From: Enoplosus armatus
Lineage: Eukaryota; Chordata; Actinopteri; Centrarchiformes; Enoplosidae
Assembly: GCF_043641665.1 (NCBI RefSeq)
Contig: NC_092181.1
Coordinates: 20,344,463-20,408,462 of the forward strand
Length of the DNA: 64,000 bases
Direction: 5' to 3'
Shown: piece after piece, positions 61,534-64,000 of the stretch
How the letters are laid out: each line of letters starts with the position of its first letter
Numbering within the stretch: the first letter of the stretch is position 1
Notes under the pieces: model-generated
What the model was told of the DNA's origin: nothing
The model's input: only the letters and a program-made list of their open reading frames with translations
Databases searched by the model: none
Program-made: the position numbers and the translations under genes

Positions 61534-62272
61534 CCCCAAAGGGAGCCACAAGGGGACCAAAACCAAAGGGAGCCCACTGAGGAGGAATAACTACATCATG
61601 CAGCCCACAGATGTTTGTTAAATACCATGATGAGACCGAAAAGATGGGCCCAAAACTGTCAAGATTGTCGTGTGGATGTGGTGTTCTGTCTGACCAGTGG
61701 TGGGCATGCAGTAGACAAATGTGGATCTAAATCTTTGAATCCATGTCAGCCTGCCTGTATCACTATGAAATGTAAACTAGACAACAGGAGGACTATAAGC
61801 CCCACACAAACACCACAAGGAAATACTTGGCATGCTAGCACTCATGAAATTTGTCGAGAAAAGTTTATTGAGATGCAGCTTAGTCAGAGATAAGGGGTTA
61901 TAAGCTGAAATAAATACATACATTTAAATCCTTTTTTTTGTTACGTTTTATTCAATTCAGTTTTTGTGTAAAGAACTGAATCCTAGAGTAACACCAATTG
62001 TTCAGTTGCACAAATGCTTGTCTGCTAATGGCTGTCAGTCCTCATAAAACCTCCTCCATAGTGAGTTTCGACCAGAAAATTAATAATTATTCAAATCGTT
62101 TAACTGCAGGAAGGTGCGTCATGAAGAGATTGTACTTACAGCAGCTTGTACAGCAGCTGAGCCTTCAGGGTAGCTCTGCTGAGGCCAGTGCCTCTCCCAT
62201 CGCGTCAACACATGTGACGTGCCCTCATTTTCAACACCATTAATCTCAGGGGGGAGTTGGAGAAAGAGGGGC

Positions 62273-62294
62273 GGGGGGGGGGGGGGGGGGGGGG
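62273..62294. repeat. G22 homopolymer
   Basis: A run of 22 G, the longest homopolymer in the window, intron 2. Exact length is prone to sequencing error. Confidence 0.85.
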
Positions 62295-62865
62295 TTTAAA
62301 CGTGAAGCAGTAGACTGAGCGTTTGACTCAGCATTTTGTCTTGCCATTCATCTAGGGACTGTGTGTCATCTCCTAACTGGGTGTGCAGGTGAAGAAATGT
62401 GGAGCCAAAGTTTCATGATGTTGATGTTGGAGTTCATGCCCACGCTGAAACCACCAATGAAGCCAGCTTTATTTCTCTGAGATTTTGTTCTCTGAGATCA
62501 AAGAGGTACAAGATGGCAGAGGAGACACAAAATAATTACAAATAATAATTGTGGCTGCAAGTGAAATACAGGAGAATGGAACTGAGTGGAAATTCCCTAT
62601 ATTTCTTAAGACAACCATTTTAATGAATAACCAGTTGGTTTACCTGATTGAGAGCAACCCAAAGAAAACAACAAAAGTGTCCTCTAGTGACATACAGTTT
62701 TCTCCTGTTGTAAAAAGTCCTCTGAACTGTATTTGTGACTACTAAAACTTAGCATAACAGTAGCACATGTAGAGAAGCCTGAGTAATCTAGTCATCTAAA
62801 AAAAACTCGTCAGCTAACATTAGCCACCGGTTGTGCCCAAACAAGTAAGACTGTAGTGTCAAACC

Positions 62866-63365
62866 CCACAAGTAGGGATAGGTACCAAGGACCAGTCTTA
62901 AGTTGTTACCGGTTCCTGATTGGTACTCAGAACTAAAACACAGATTAGTCCCTTGGCAATCTGGGCCGTGATCCTGTGGCAAAGAATAAATAAAGGACAC
63001 ATTTCCAGGGATCACTAATACACCACTTATAAATGTTATTCATTTAACACATTGTTCACTTACTTAGTTTTTGACCGTATCCCCTGCAAATCCCAGCAAA
63101 ATGTATACAATTTAGTCCCACTGTCTCTAAAAATGGTTGCGCAAAAAAAATGGAGCCTTCCAAAATGTATTAATCCATTGCTTTTAACTTACTTTTAGAT
63201 ACTGCTCTTCTATAATCTTATCTAACACTAAAAAATAGTGTTAATTGCTTTCACAACATGCCCCATTTTTATTGACAAGATTATGGAGGAGTCTTGATAA
63301 AAGCACTGCCAAGTACCAATACCATTTCAGCACCACTGGTATCAATACCAGTATCTGTAAAATCC
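62866..63365. repeat. Possible interspersed repeat with GGTACC/GGTATC-rich ends
   Basis: The left part (tagggataggtaccaaggac ... ttaccggttcctg) and right part (aagtaccaataccatttcag ... ggtatcaataccagtatc) look like inverted ends of one fish repeat. The middle does not prove it, so limits and unity are uncertain. Confidence 0.3.
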
Positions 63366-63568
63366 AAACAACACCCATTCGTATTCACAAGTGTTTTGAG
63401 GAATGTCACATTTCTACTCAATTGTTATGACTCTTTTTAGTAGATACAGAAGAATAAAACATGCTACTATCTACTGTACTCTCCCTCTTTCTGTCAAGAT
63501 TCACTTCTCTCTCTCTGTCTCACTCTATCTCTCTCTCTTTAGCAAACACACATACTTACTGTACATGT

Positions 63569-63571
<3 letters not shown>

Positions 63572-63607
<36 letters not shown>
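63572..63607. repeat. AC microsatellite
   Basis: About 18 AC units preceded by a CT-rich stretch, intron 2. Confidence 0.95.
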
Positions 63608-63609
<2 letters not shown>

Positions 63610-64000
63610 TGCACATTAAGTGCCATACTTTCTAACAGGTTTTCTCACTCTTTCTCTACAGTATGGTAATTTTCTCCTGTTCAGTTTCTGGCACCTCTCC
63701 AGTGTAATCACTAAGGGGAAATCACCCCTTGAAACACTTGTGAGTGTTTGGCCCTTAATTCATATTGCATGAAATGAGCATGCAGCTTTGTTCACAGAGG
63801 AAAAAAACACCATGCCTTCAGTAGAGCTTGTCTAATACAACCCACAGATGGGAGCTCTAATAACTAATGCCAGGGCCAAGAGAATAAAACAACTATAAAA
63901 TGGGACCTATGCTTGATCTGACAGTTATTTTCAGATTGAGACACCCAGAGATCTACTGACATGCAAGTTGTCATATATGGGGCAGCAACAGCACAGCCAC

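Larger units (their letters stand above)
38976..64000 (-). other. nr3c2: nr3c2 intron 2 (partial, at least 25 kb, runs off the right edge)
   Basis: The upstream coding exon of NR3C2 carries nearly the whole N-terminal domain, normally more than 1.5 kb of open frame. No - strand frame of that size exists here; the longest is about 111 codons and has no receptor-like features. I infer that this whole region is the intron before the zinc-finger exon. It contains the repeats listed separately and no gene I can support. Confidence 0.8.

Overview
The window is a piece of a teleost fish nuclear genome, most likely a spiny-rayed (acanthopterygian) fish. The reasons are fish-like vertebrate proteins split by GT-AG introns, moderate intron sizes, very many CA/GT and CT microsatellites, and several interspersed repeats I recognise as typical of such fish: tRNA-derived SINEs, fold-back MITEs and a LINE tail. 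There are no bacterial operons, CRISPR arrays or phage. The species cannot be named from the sequence.

Two genes lie tail to tail. On the left, + strand, are the last two coding exons of arhgap10 (GRAF2, a BAR-PH-RhoGAP-SH3 protein). They encode the C-terminal SH3 domain (1482-1573 joined to 4183-4271), followed by a 3' UTR of about 1.4 kb. On the right, - strand, are the last seven coding exons of nr3c2, the mineralocorticoid receptor, a steroid-activated nuclear transcription factor. From 5' to 3' these are 38975-38848 (zinc finger 1), 30739-30623 (zinc finger 2), 27822-27478 (hinge and first part of the ligand-binding domain), 25751-25607, 21401-21271, 14216-14059 and 13269-13114 (rest of the ligand-binding domain and the stop). 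All junctions have AG/GT signals and the phases join without a break. The exons together give about 392 codons, equivalent to roughly human residues 593-984. The same convergent ARHGAP10/NR3C2 arrangement is known on human 4q31, which supports both identities and argues against the paralogues ARHGAP26/NR3C1.

Everything from 38976 to 64000 appears to be the intron before the first zinc-finger exon. The large exon for the receptor's N-terminal domain, normally well over 1 kb of open frame, is absent and must lie beyond the right edge, so this intron exceeds 25 kb. I find no other convincing gene. The remaining open frames are low-complexity translations or intronic noise.

Repeat content: two tRNA-derived SINEs (3.07 kb and 24.8 kb); a Tc1-like terminal fragment (2.7 kb); a 0.5 kb fold-back element (8.7-9.2 kb); several copies of a MITE family with TAGGG...CTCTA ends (16.4, 50.3, 50.6 and 54.7 kb); two copies of another repeat (14.35 and 16.1 kb); a LINE 3' tail (19.8 kb); a fold-back MITE next to the first zinc-finger exon (38.4-38.8 kb); a hAT-like non-autonomous element with a near-perfect 8-bp target duplication (46.8-47.5 kb); a degenerate tandem array (57.1-57.3 kb); and many microsatellites and homopolymer runs. 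I did not find a new multi-gene system. The most interesting local point is that the receptor's first zinc-finger exon sits between a (GT)9 tract at its splice acceptor and a MITE about 50 bp past its donor.
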